Shown in pieces: positions 34,016 to 41,627 of a stretch of 64,000 nt of DNA (position 1 is its first letter; the number at the start of each line of letters is the position of its first letter). The position numbers were made by a program, and so were the translations under genes. The notes under the pieces were generated by a model that did not search any database, was not told the origin of the DNA, and saw nothing but the letters and a program-made list of their open reading frames with translations. Source of the stretch: Microbacterium arborescens (GTDB lineage: Bacteria; Actinomycetota; Actinomycetes; Actinomycetales; Microbacteriaceae); the NCBI RefSeq assembly GCF_030369635.1, contig NZ_CP128474.1:1736001-1800000 (forward strand), written 5' to 3'.

Positions 34016-36000
34016 TCGTGGGCCCCACGGACATCGAGACGCTGATCTCCGTCGGGCGTCCGACGGTCGCGTCCGACGGCTCGTTCGCCGTGTTCGCGAC
34101 ATCGCGACCCGACATATCCGCGGATCGGAACGTGGGGCAGCTCTGGCGCATCGAGTTGCCCTCGGGCGAGCCGCGACGTCTCACCCGGGGTGTCGCGGAC
34201 ACGTCGCCGCGGCTGTCGCCGGACGGCGGCCATGTCGCGTTCCTGCGCGGCGACGCCGACGGCAAGGCCCAGATCCATGTGATCGAGGCATCCGGTTCGG
34301 AGCCCGTGCAGGTCACCGACGCACCCCTCGGAGTCGGCTCCTTCGCCTGGGCCCCGGCGGGCGACGTGCTTGCCTACACCGCGCGAGTGCCCGAGTCGGG
34401 CCGATACGGCACCATCGAAGGTCTCGTGCCGGAGGCGGAGTCCCCTCGCCGCATCACCGGCATCCGATGGCACGCGAACGGCGTCGGATACATCGCCGAC
34501 CGACCCGCTCACGTCTTCGTGGTGGCGGCACCCGACCTCGGCTCCGAGCCGTCCTACGAGACCGCCCCCGAACCGCAGACCTCGTCGTCGACCCGTGCAC
34601 GGCGTGTGCCCGAGGCGGCGCGCCAGCTCACCTCCGGCTCACGTTCGCACGACGGAGTCGTGTTCACCGCGGACGGGACGGAGATCCTCACGACGACCGA
34701 CGAGATCGAGCACGATCGTCGCGACCTGCGTTCGCCGCTCGTCGCGGTCCGAGTGGACGGGACGGGGGAGCGCGTCGTCCTCTCGGCGACGCTGTCGATC
34801 GCCGACATCGCCGTCGCGGCCGATGGGAGCATCGCTTTCCTGGCGTCCGATCCGGGTCCCACCGGGACCGACTTCGTCGCCCCCGGCGTGGCGCTGTGGG
34901 TCCTCGACGGCGACCAGCCCCGCCGACTGACCGACCCCGACACGATCGACCTCGGCGAGGTGGGGTCGCACATCACCGCGGTCGGTGACGACTTCCTGGT
35001 GCAGAACCGGACCCGCGGTGAAGTGCACCTGCTGCGCGTATCGCGCGACGGCGCTATCGCGCGTCTCCGCCGTGGTCTGGAGGTCGTGGGTCACGGCGCC
35101 GACGCGGCGGGCGAGCGCATCGTCTGCGCGGTGGCGACCAACCGGTCGGCCGGTGAGATCCTCTTCCTCGACGCCCCAGGCGTGGACGCGCGACTACTCA
35201 CCTCGTTCGGCGACGCCGCCAGCCGGGCCGGGTTCGTCCTTCCCCGCGAGCTCGAGGTGACGGCGCCCGACGGCTACCCGGTGCACGGCTGGGTCGCGAC
35301 GCCTCCGGGCGACGGCCCGTTCCCCGTCTTGCTGCAGATCCACGGCGGCCCGTACGCCGCCTACGGTGTGCACCTGTTCGATGAGACGCAGGTCCTCGTC
35401 GACGCGGGCTACGCCGTCGTCTACTGCAACCCCCGCGGCAGCGCCGGGTACGGGCGGGCCCACGGCCGCAGCATCCGGGGCCGGATGGGAACCGACGACT
35501 TCGTCGACGTTCTCGCCTTCCTCGACGGAGCGGTGGCGGCGGACGAGCGCCTCGATGGAGACCGTGTCGGTATCATGGGCGGATCGTACGGCGGGTATCT
35601 CACCGCGTGGACGATCGCGCATGACCACCGGTTCGCCGCCGCGATCGTCGAGCGCGGCTTCCTCGACCCCACGACGTTCTCGGGCACGAGCGACATCGGG
35701 TCGTTCTTCGGCGATGAGTACGTCGGCACCGATCCGACCGCGATCCGGGCGCAGAGCCCGATGGCGGTCGTCGACCAGGTGACCACGCCCACCCTCGTCG
35801 TTCACTCCGAGCTCGATTTCCGGTGCCCGCTCGAACAGGCGACCCGGTACTACTCCGCGTTGCGCCGCCAGGGCACGGCGGCCGAGCTGCTGATCTTCCC
35901 CGGCGAGAACCATGAGCTGACCCGTTCGGGCCGGCCGCGTCACCGCGTGGAACGGTTCGAGGCCATCCTCGATTGGTGGGGGCGCCACCTGCCGGTGTGA
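34012..36000 (+). CDS. S9 family peptidase (prolyl oligopeptidase/acylaminoacyl-like)
   Basis: This 662-aa serine peptidase has an N-terminal beta-propeller (about 1-390; repeats such as PTVASDGSFAVFA, PRLSPDGGHVAFLRGDADG) and a C-terminal alpha/beta hydrolase. The nucleophile Ser525 lies in GGSYGGY, the Asp is in VVHSELDFRCP and the His in GENHELTR. It degrades or trims small peptides in the cytosol, being without a signal peptide. The GTG overlaps the SDR stop (GTGATC), so both are translated from one message. The family relation to acylaminoacyl peptidase fits the propeller, but substrate is unknown. Confidence 0.92.
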   Translation: MIVGPTDIETLISVGRPTVASDGSFAVFATSRPDISADRNVGQLWRIELPSGEPRRLTRGVADTSPRLSPDGGHVAFLRGDADGKAQIHVIEASGSEPVQVTDAPLGVGSFAWAPAGDVLAYTARVPESGRYGTIEGLVPEAESPRRITGIRWHANGVGYIADRPAHVFVVAAPDLGSEPSYETAPEPQTSSSTRARRVPEAARQLTSGSRSHDGVVFTADGTEILTTTDEIEHDRRDLRSPLVAVRVDGTGERVVLSATLSIADIAVAADGSIAFLASDPGPTGTDFVAPGVALWVLDGDQPRRLTDPDTIDLGEVGSHITAVGDDFLVQNRTRGEVHLLRVSRDGAIARLRRGLEVVGHGADAAGERIVCAVATNRSAGEILFLDAPGVDARLLTSFGDAASRAGFVLPRELEVTAPDGYPVHGWVATPPGDGPFPVLLQIHGGPYAAYGVHLFDETQVLVDAGYAVVYCNPRGSAGYGRAHGRSIRGRMGTDDFVDVLAFLDGAVAADERLDGDRVGIMGGSYGGYLTAWTIAHDHRFAAAIVERGFLDPTTFSGTSDIGSFFGDEYVGTDPTAIRAQSPMAVVDQVTTPTLVVHSELDFRCPLEQATRYYSALRRQGTAAELLIFPGENHELTRSGRPRHRVERFEAILDWWGRHLPV

Positions 36001-36017
36001 CGCCCCACACGCGACCG

Positions 36018-36569
36018 TCAGGGACGGAACGAGAGCCCTCGGATGATGTTGACGATGCCGAGCGCCACGGCCGAGATCCCCAGCAGCCACCACAGCACGA
36101 TCACGCCCCACAGCGGCGTGAACAGCAGCATGACGCCGGCGATGATCGAGAGGATCGCGAAGGCGATCGTCCACCCGCGCGACGTCGACTCGCCGACGAC
36201 CGACAGCGACACCGCGCCTTCGACGATCCACGTGATGCCCACCAGCACGCCGAGGAAGACGGCGAACGACACCGTGAATGCCGGGAGGTTCGCGAACGCC
36301 ACGATTCCGACGACGACGAAGAGGATGCCGAGTGCGATGTGTCCCACGCGGGCCCAGCCGCCCTTCGTCCGCGAGAAGATCCCGAGCGCGGCGTAGACGA
36401 TGCCCGTGATGATCGCGTAGGCGGCGATGATGCCGGTCAGCACCTGAGCCGTGCGGCCCGGCCAGATGAGGATCAGCAGGCCGACGATCAGAGTCAGGAT
36501 GCCGCCGACGATGAACGAGGTTCGCAGTGACCTGACGAATCTCGCGGCGGTGTTCTCCGTGCTTGTCAT
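36018..36569 (-). CDS. HdeD/DUF308 family membrane protein
   Basis: This 183-aa protein has about six hydrophobic helices in DUF308 repeats (FIVGGILTLIVGLLILIWPGRTAQVLTGIIAAYAIITGI; HIALGILFVVVGIVAF; TWIVEGAVSLSVVG; AFAILSIIAGVMLLF; VLWWLLGISAVALGIVNIIRG). HdeD-type proteins are linked to acid or stress resistance in enterobacteria; in actinobacteria the role is open. ATG 36569 has an exact AAGGAGGT 6 bases upstream, the strongest ribosome binding site in the window; a TAACGT box on the minus strand lies at 36614-36619. Confidence 0.88.
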   Translation of the reverse strand: MTSTENTAARFVRSLRTSFIVGGILTLIVGLLILIWPGRTAQVLTGIIAAYAIITGIVYAALGIFSRTKGGWARVGHIALGILFVVVGIVAFANLPAFTVSFAVFLGVLVGITWIVEGAVSLSVVGESTSRGWTIAFAILSIIAGVMLLFTPLWGVIVLWWLLGISAVALGIVNIIRGLSFRP

Positions 36570-36682
36570 GACAGGACCTCCTTCGCGGGAGCCGCGCGCC
36601 CCCGACACGCCACACGTTAGTGGACCCGGGGGAGTCCCGTCAGGGCCGCAGATGCGGAGCCGCCGATCAGCCGCGGGGGAAG

Positions 36683-37600
36683 TCAGCCGAGCAACAGCGT
36701 CGCTGCGAGCAGAACGGGCACGCAGCCCAGTGTGGTGAGGAACACGGTGTCGCGCGAGATGGTCTCGCCGATGTCGTAGCGCTGGGCGAAGTTGAAGACG
36801 TTCTGAGCGGTCGGGAGCGCAGCGAGGACCGTGACGGCGAGCGTGTCGGCGGGGGAGAGGCCGAACGCGAAGGCCGCGACCGCCCAGGCGACGAGGGGCA
36901 TCGCAATGAGTTTGAGCCCCGACGCCAGGAGGATGTCACGCCGCCGACCGGAAGCGGACAGCACGCGCTGACCGTGGAGCGACATTCCGTAGGCGATGAG
37001 GAGGACGGGAACGCATGCGTCGGCGATCAGCTGCAGCGGATCGAGCACGATCGGGGGCAGTTCCAGGCCGGAGACCGACACGATGACACCCGCGACCGAG
37101 GCGATGACGATCGGGTTGCCGAAGGTTCGTTTGAGAATCGGCAGCGGCTTGCGCTGACCGGTCGTCACGGCCTCGAGGATGGCCATGGTGATGGGCGTGA
37201 ACACGATCAGCTGCATGAGGATCACGGGCGCCGGCAAGGCGGCCGACCCCAGCAGATAGAGCGACAGCGGGATGCCGATGTTGTTCGAGTTCACCTGGCC
37301 GGCCGAGAGCGTTCCGATGAGCGTCTCACCGATCGAACGGCGCCAGACGAGCCGAGCGATCAGCGCATAGACCACGAACATCGACACCGCGGCGATCGCG
37401 GATACGGGCAGCAGTGCCGAGAAGAGCGTCGAGACGTCGGCCTGCGAGAGCACGACGAACATCAGGAAGGGCGACAGGACGAAGAAGATCAGTCGCGCGA
37501 GCACAGGGCGGCCATGAGGCCCGAGCAGATCGATCCGGCCGATGACGTAGCCCACAACGATCGCGACCCCGACGACGACGAACCCGGTCACGACCTGCAC
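36683..37600 (-). CDS. Auxin efflux carrier (AEC) family transporter
   Basis: This 305-aa membrane protein has about ten helices and AEC signatures FFVLSPFLMFVVLS and NSNNIGIPLSLYL (substrate pore region), with LPTAQNVFNFAQRY near the end. Family members are inner-membrane exporters of small organic acids such as malonate or malate; the substrate is unknown. A TAGGCT box 6 bases before the GTG at 37600 supports the start and a leaderless message. It is divergent from the PAP2 gene. Confidence 0.9.
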   Translation of the reverse strand: MQVVTGFVVVGVAIVVGYVIGRIDLLGPHGRPVLARLIFFVLSPFLMFVVLSQADVSTLFSALLPVSAIAAVSMFVVYALIARLVWRRSIGETLIGTLSAGQVNSNNIGIPLSLYLLGSAALPAPVILMQLIVFTPITMAILEAVTTGQRKPLPILKRTFGNPIVIASVAGVIVSVSGLELPPIVLDPLQLIADACVPVLLIAYGMSLHGQRVLSASGRRRDILLASGLKLIAMPLVAWAVAAFAFGLSPADTLAVTVLAALPTAQNVFNFAQRYDIGETISRDTVFLTTLGCVPVLLAATLLLG

Positions 37601-37606
37601 CCTTCG

Positions 37607-37612
37607 AGCCTA
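37607..37612 (-). promoter_or_regulatory. -10 box of a leaderless promoter (AEC transporter)
   Basis: On the minus strand TAGGCT is followed after 6 bases by the GTG of the transporter. Confidence 0.5.
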
Positions 37613-37707
37613 GGGGAGTGGGGGCTTCGCCCCGGTTCGCCGCGTGTTGACCCCGCTCACAGGATCGGCTTCGTACGGTGGACCGACGACGAGAGCGAGG
37701 TGACGGT

Positions 37708-38553
37708 ATGAACCGCAACGTGCGCTACCTGCAGCTGGCGGGCGTTCAGCTGGCGGCCATAGCGGTGACCATCCTGGTGTGCGTCTTCACGGCGACCGGT
37801 CAGCACGCGGATCAGGCGGCCATGGTCGCCACGACGGCCTCGACCAACCCCGTGCTGCGCGCGGCCCAGCACGTCAGCGCGAACTACATCCTCATCGTCG
37901 CGGCGCTGACGATGATCGTCAGCATCGTCGCGGCGGTCGTCCGGCGGCGATATGCCGAAGCCGTCGCGGCATCCGTCCTGTTCGTCGGTGCCAGCGTCGT
38001 GACGCAGGTTCTCAAGAACGAGGTGATCGCCCGGCCCGATCTGGCGAGCGGCTGGGGCGCGTATGGCAATTCGCTGCCGTCGGGCCATGCGACGATCGCC
38101 ATCGCGGCGGCGTGCGCGGCGTTGTTCGCCGCGCCGTCGCAGATGAAGTTGGTTCTCGCACCGGTGCTCGTCGTCTGGGCGACCGTCGCCGGCATGGGCG
38201 TCATCGCCGCCGGTTGGCATCGGCCCAGCGATGTCGTCACGGCCAGCCTCGTCGTGGGCTTCTGGTGCACGGTCGCCGCGTTGCTCGTCACGGCGGTGCG
38301 TCGGGGCCACACGGCGCCGGTGCTGACGGCGGCACAACGTCGCCTGCGCGTGCTCGCGCCCGTACTGACCGTCGGTGCGGCGATCACCGCCGTCGCACTG
38401 TGCGCGTCTTACGCATCGGGTTCCGGGCGCACACTCGCGACGGCCATCTTGACGGCGGCGACGATCAGCGCGACGGTTCTGGGCGCGCTCGCGGTCAGCG
38501 GTGGGCTGCCGTCGGCACGAGCGCGCGCGGCGTCACGAGCGTCCTACGTATAG
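37708..38553 (+). CDS. PAP2 family phosphatase (membrane)
   Basis: This 281-aa protein has about eight hydrophobic helices and an abbreviated PAP2 signature: KNEVIARPD (C1), PSGHAT (C2 His) and AAGWHRPSDVV (C3). The family dephosphorylates lipid phosphates such as undecaprenyl-PP or phosphatidate, or carries out related membrane reactions. The Met at 37708 has AGGTGA upstream; the GTG at 37678 would add an unlikely charged leader. A second undecaprenyl pyrophosphate phosphatase gene, uppP, is already present, so this one may be redundant or serve another lipid. No partner enzyme adjoins it. Confidence 0.88.
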   Translation: MNRNVRYLQLAGVQLAAIAVTILVCVFTATGQHADQAAMVATTASTNPVLRAAQHVSANYILIVAALTMIVSIVAAVVRRRYAEAVAASVLFVGASVVTQVLKNEVIARPDLASGWGAYGNSLPSGHATIAIAAACAALFAAPSQMKLVLAPVLVVWATVAGMGVIAAGWHRPSDVVTASLVVGFWCTVAALLVTAVRRGHTAPVLTAAQRRLRVLAPVLTVGAAITAVALCASYASGSGRTLATAILTAATISATVLGALAVSGGLPSARARAASRASYV

Positions 38554-38557
38554 TCCG

Positions 38558-38571
38558 ATAATGCACATTAT
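38558..38571. repeat. AT-rich 6-bp dyad downstream of the PAP2 gene
   Basis: ATAATG and CATTAT flank a 2-base centre. It is conspicuously AT-rich for this genome and starts 5 bases after the PAP2 stop. It could be a regulator site for the small gene at 38703 or an incidental motif; I cannot decide. Confidence 0.4.
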
Positions 38572-38702
38572 GTCAGTTCGTTGGAATCAACCCTCTCTTG
38601 TCGCGCACCGCGGACGTTTTGCTCGCACGGTGCCGCTTGGTTGAATGACCCCATGCATCCCGCCACCTCATCGCGCCCCGATCCGCTCTCCGCGATGCGC
38701 TC

Positions 38703-39008
38703 ATGAGCGAAGCCGTCACGAGGCCCGGACGACGCGTCACTGTGGTGCTGCGCCGTCCCGCGCTCCATCTCATTCCCGGCGTGCGGCCGACCATCGTGAT
38801 GAACGGAATCGGCCAGCCAGCGCAATGGGGCGTCGGGACCTGGCTCGTGCCCGACGACGAGGCCGTCGAGATCACCGTCTTCCTCTTCAACCGCCTGTGG
38901 CGGTTCGGTGCAGCGCACGTCGTACTGCACCCTGGCGACACGGGCCTCAGCTATCGCGCTCCCCTGGTTCCGCTCGGCCCGGGTCGCATCGTCGTGACCC
39001 CCGAGTGA
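38703..39008 (+). CDS. Small hypothetical protein (101 aa)
   Basis: The product is MSEAVTRPGRRVTVVLRR... ending VVTPE, with no signal or membrane segment. It has the look of a compact beta-rich protein (PTIVMNGIGQPAQWGVGTWLVP, EITVFLFNRLWRFGAAHVVL, GPGRIVVTPE). I do not recognise it. No good ribosome binding site or -10 box was found, and the opposite strand carries an open frame of similar length, so reality depends on conservation. I prefer this strand because its residue composition is balanced and the strand shadows are Arg/Ser-rich. The 150 bases before it contain the dyad at 38558 and nothing else I can name. Confidence 0.5.
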   Translation: MSEAVTRPGRRVTVVLRRPALHLIPGVRPTIVMNGIGQPAQWGVGTWLVPDDEAVEITVFLFNRLWRFGAAHVVLHPGDTGLSYRAPLVPLGPGRIVVTPE

Positions 39009-39032
39009 CACCCGTCCCGCCGAGGTGAGACT

Positions 39033-39055
39033 TTACCGTCCAGCTGGTACAGTAA
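39033..39055. promoter_or_regulatory. Candidate operator upstream of the gene at 39100
   Basis: The 23-bp element TTACCGTCC-AGCTG-GTACAGTAA has dyad symmetry with arms TTACnGTnC and GnACnGTAA (7 of 11 pairs). It resembles TetR-type operators and overlaps a TACAGT -10 box (39048-39053). No TetR gene is nearby. Confidence 0.45.
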
Positions 39056-39099
39056 TCGGTCAGCCTCGCTCCTGTGGAGCGTGACGAAGGGAGACGGCC

Positions 39100-39564
39100 A
39101 TGCACATCGCCGGCTTGGACACCGACATCATCGACGCACTGACGCAGGTCGCGACCGCCGAACACCGGCCTGACGCCCTCACGATCGGGGTATCGCTCCC
39201 CGACGCTTCCGACGAGCTCCCGGGGTGCATCGCCGACCTCGATGCGCTCCTCGAGACAGAGCTGGCCCGAGTGTCGCCCCGTGTCCTCGTCGCCGTCGTG
39301 CACGCCGCGGGAAGGCTGACCGAGGGTCGTGCCTTCGCGAGCGAGCTCATCGACCGTGCGAGCGTCCACTCGAGCAACTCATTGGGCCGCGACCTCACCG
39401 CCATCGGCGTCGTGCTGGACGACGAACACGACCGCGCCCTCGCGGCACGCCGCATCGCCGAGCACCTCGGTGGCCGGAGCAATCTCGGCGACGGCACGGT
39501 CGTCACGGCGCGTGACCTGCGGCGCAGCACGCTTCGCGATCTGATCCTCGAAGACGTCCTGTGA
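39100..39564 (+). CDS. Hypothetical protein (154 aa), possibly regulated
   Basis: The ATG has AAGGGAG 7 bases upstream. The product (MHIAGLDTDIIDALTQVATAEHRP ... LRDLILEDVL) is acidic at the N-terminal part and has alternating helix-like segments (ALTIGVSLPDASDELPGCI, LLETELARVSPRVLVAVVHAAG, LGRDLTAIGVVLDDEHDRALAARRIAEHLGG). It carries no signal peptide or transmembrane helix. I do not recognise the family. An upstream dyad element may control it. The next gene is the convergent amylosucrase-like gene 12 bases away. Confidence 0.6.
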   Translation: MHIAGLDTDIIDALTQVATAEHRPDALTIGVSLPDASDELPGCIADLDALLETELARVSPRVLVAVVHAAGRLTEGRAFASELIDRASVHSSNSLGRDLTAIGVVLDDEHDRALAARRIAEHLGGRSNLGDGTVVTARDLRRSTLRDLILEDVL

Positions 39565-39576
39565 CGCTCGGCGCCG

Positions 39577-41478
39577 TCAGCGTCGACGCACGCGCAGCCA
39601 GACGAACGCATGCGCAGGCAGGACGAGTCCGCCACCGAGGGTGAGCGCGCGATCTCGGACCACGTCGTACGCGGATTCGTCGAGCCCGCTGAACGTAGCC
39701 GACGGGATGTCGACGGGCGAATCGCCCACGTTGGCGAGAACGAGGACCGCTCCCCCGTCACCGTCCGATGACGGTCGCGTGAACCCCACCACCGCGACGT
39801 GCGGGGTGTGGAACGGCACCAGATCGTTGCCCGCGAACTCCGGGCTCGCGCGGCGCACCTCGATCAGCCGGCGGAGTCGCGTGAACACGCGCCCCGACAC
39901 CGTCGACTCGTCCAGGCGGCGTGCGTACCGATCTTCCGGACGCGTCGGCCGGTGCGCCCATCGACTGTCGCCCCGACGAGCGGGGTCTTCCTGGAACGCG
40001 TCGTCGTTGAGCTGCGCGACCTCGTCCCCGAGATAGAGCAGCGGGATGCCACCGGTCGACATCGCCAACGCGTGCGCGAGCACGACCCGGTCCTCGCCGC
40101 CGTCGTCTCCCGCGGCGACGCCCGCCAGCGAAGCCGTCGTGCCCGCGATTCGGGCATCGCCCGTCCGTGGGTTCTCCTGAAAAGGGAAGCCGCGTGAGAA
40201 CGAGCCGTCGAAGCGACCGATGTAGAAGTCGTTGAGGAAGCGGCGATGCGGTCCACCGTCGATGCCGAGGCGCGCGGCATCCTCGTCCGCGAAGGTCCAG
40301 CCGACGTCGTCGTGGCTGCGGACGTAGTTGACCCACGCCGTTCCCGCGGGCAGGGCATGGCGCTCGTCGAGCGCCAGCTGGAGCAGCCGGGCGTCGCGCG
40401 TCGCCAGCGCCTCCCAGGTCAGCGCCATCTGCAGCGGGTTGTACGACAGTTGGCACTCATCGGGCGAGATGTAGTCCTGCACCTCGTCGGGATGCACGAT
40501 CGCCTCGGATTTGAACAGCACCGCGGGAGCCGCGATCCGCAGCACAGCATTGAACGCCTGCAGCAGCAGGTGCGCCTCCGGCAGCGACTCGCATGCTGTG
40601 CCGAGGCGTTTCCAGATGAAGGCCACGGCATCCATCCGGAGGACCTCGACGCCCTGGTTCGCGAGGAACAGCATCTCCCCCGCCATGGCCGTGAAGACAT
40701 CGGGGTTGGCGTAGTTGAGGTCCCACTGGAACCGGTAGAACGTCGCCCAGATCCACCGACCGTCCGGGAGCGGCACGAACGAGCCCGGGTGGTCGTCCGG
40801 GAAGATCTCGCGCGTGGTCCGCTCGTACGCATCGGGGAGCTCGCGGTCGGGGAAGATCAGGTAGAAGTCCTCGTACACGGGGTCGCCTGCGAGGGCCCGC
40901 TGCGCCCAGACGTGCTCATTCGAGGTGTGATTGAAGATGAAGTCGAGGACGAGGGATATTCCCGCCTCCCGGAGGTCGTCCGCGAGCGCGCGAAGATCTG
41001 CCATCGTGCCCAGCGCCGGCTTCACGGTGCGGTAGTCCGAGACCGCGTAGCCCCCGTCGTTGTCGCCCTCGGGGCTGTCGAACAAGGGCATGAGGTGCAG
41101 ATAGGTCAGGCCGAGCTCGCGGAAGTACGGGATCATGCCGCGTACGCCGTCGAGGTCGCCGGCGAACCGGTCGACGTAGCAGACACCACCGATCATCTTC
41201 TCGGACTCGAACCACGTGGGGTCGGCCGCGCGGTCACGATCGAGCCGCCTCAGCTGCGCGGGGCGGTCGGCACGACCATCGAGCACCACGTCGATCAGGT
41301 GCACGAGCGCCTCGAGCGAACCCGGCCGGTCACCGTAGAGCGCACGGAAGAGGGAATGCAGACGCGGGAACTCGGTCCGCAGCCGAGCGACGGTTTCGCC
41401 ATCGACGGGCTGCTCGCGGCGCGCGACGTGCTCGACGACGATCGCTGCGTCGTTCTCGAGCGACGAGAGCGCACTCAT
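39577..41478 (-). CDS. Amylosucrase-like GH13 enzyme
   Basis: This 633-aa cytosolic protein (no signal peptide) resembles Neisseria polysaccharea amylosucrase in length and motifs: DFIFNHTSNEH (region I), EVLRMDAVAFIWKRLGT (nucleophile Asp), FKSEAIVHPDEV (acid/base Glu) and VRSHDDVGWTFADEDAA (transition-state Asp). Amylosucrase makes alpha-1,4-glucan from sucrose with release of fructose; some relatives are sucrose hydrolases, and sequence alone does not separate them. The ATG at 41478 gives the family start; the longer reading from 41721 enters the divergent MFS gene. The adjoining MFS gene could import a sugar, but that is inference. Confidence 0.82.
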   Translation of the reverse strand: MSALSSLENDAAIVVEHVARREQPVDGETVARLRTEFPRLHSLFRALYGDRPGSLEALVHLIDVVLDGRADRPAQLRRLDRDRAADPTWFESEKMIGGVCYVDRFAGDLDGVRGMIPYFRELGLTYLHLMPLFDSPEGDNDGGYAVSDYRTVKPALGTMADLRALADDLREAGISLVLDFIFNHTSNEHVWAQRALAGDPVYEDFYLIFPDRELPDAYERTTREIFPDDHPGSFVPLPDGRWIWATFYRFQWDLNYANPDVFTAMAGEMLFLANQGVEVLRMDAVAFIWKRLGTACESLPEAHLLLQAFNAVLRIAAPAVLFKSEAIVHPDEVQDYISPDECQLSYNPLQMALTWEALATRDARLLQLALDERHALPAGTAWVNYVRSHDDVGWTFADEDAARLGIDGGPHRRFLNDFYIGRFDGSFSRGFPFQENPRTGDARIAGTTASLAGVAAGDDGGEDRVVLAHALAMSTGGIPLLYLGDEVAQLNDDAFQEDPARRGDSRWAHRPTRPEDRYARRLDESTVSGRVFTRLRRLIEVRRASPEFAGNDLVPFHTPHVAVVGFTRPSSDGDGGAVLVLANVGDSPVDIPSATFSGLDESAYDVVRDRALTLGGGLVLPAHAFVWLRVRRR

Positions 41479-41570
41479 CGCGGGTCCACCGGAGCACTCA
41501 TGTCCGCATCCTCTCAGACCATGACCGCGGCGGACACCGGGGCTCGCACGAGTGGACGCAGGGGCCGGAG

Positions 41571-41576
41571 TAGCGT
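41571..41576 (+). promoter_or_regulatory. -10 box of a short upstream ORF before the MFS gene
   Basis: TAGCGT lies 6 bases before the GTG at 41583. It is followed by AGGAGG, which may act as spacer or as a ribosome binding site. Confidence 0.45.
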
Positions 41577-41582
41577 AGGAGG

Positions 41583-41627
41583 GTGATCTTTCCGACGCCC
41601 CGCCCGCTCGGACGGATCGGCAGATGA
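41583..41627 (+). CDS. Candidate 14-codon upstream ORF coupled to the MFS gene
   Basis: The GTG at 41583 opens a 14-codon frame (MIFPTPRPLGRIGR) whose stop TGA at 41625-41627 overlaps the MFS ATG (ATGA). It could be leaderless, because TAGCGT is 6 bases before it. Whether it is translated is unknown; no repetitive regulatory codons are present. Confidence 0.4.
   Translation: MIFPTPRPLGRIGR

Noticed and set aside
36570..36682. Small gene between the HdeD and AEC genes
   Set aside because: The 113-base gap has no frame with start and motif; it holds only the HdeD ribosome binding site and a possible TAACGT box.
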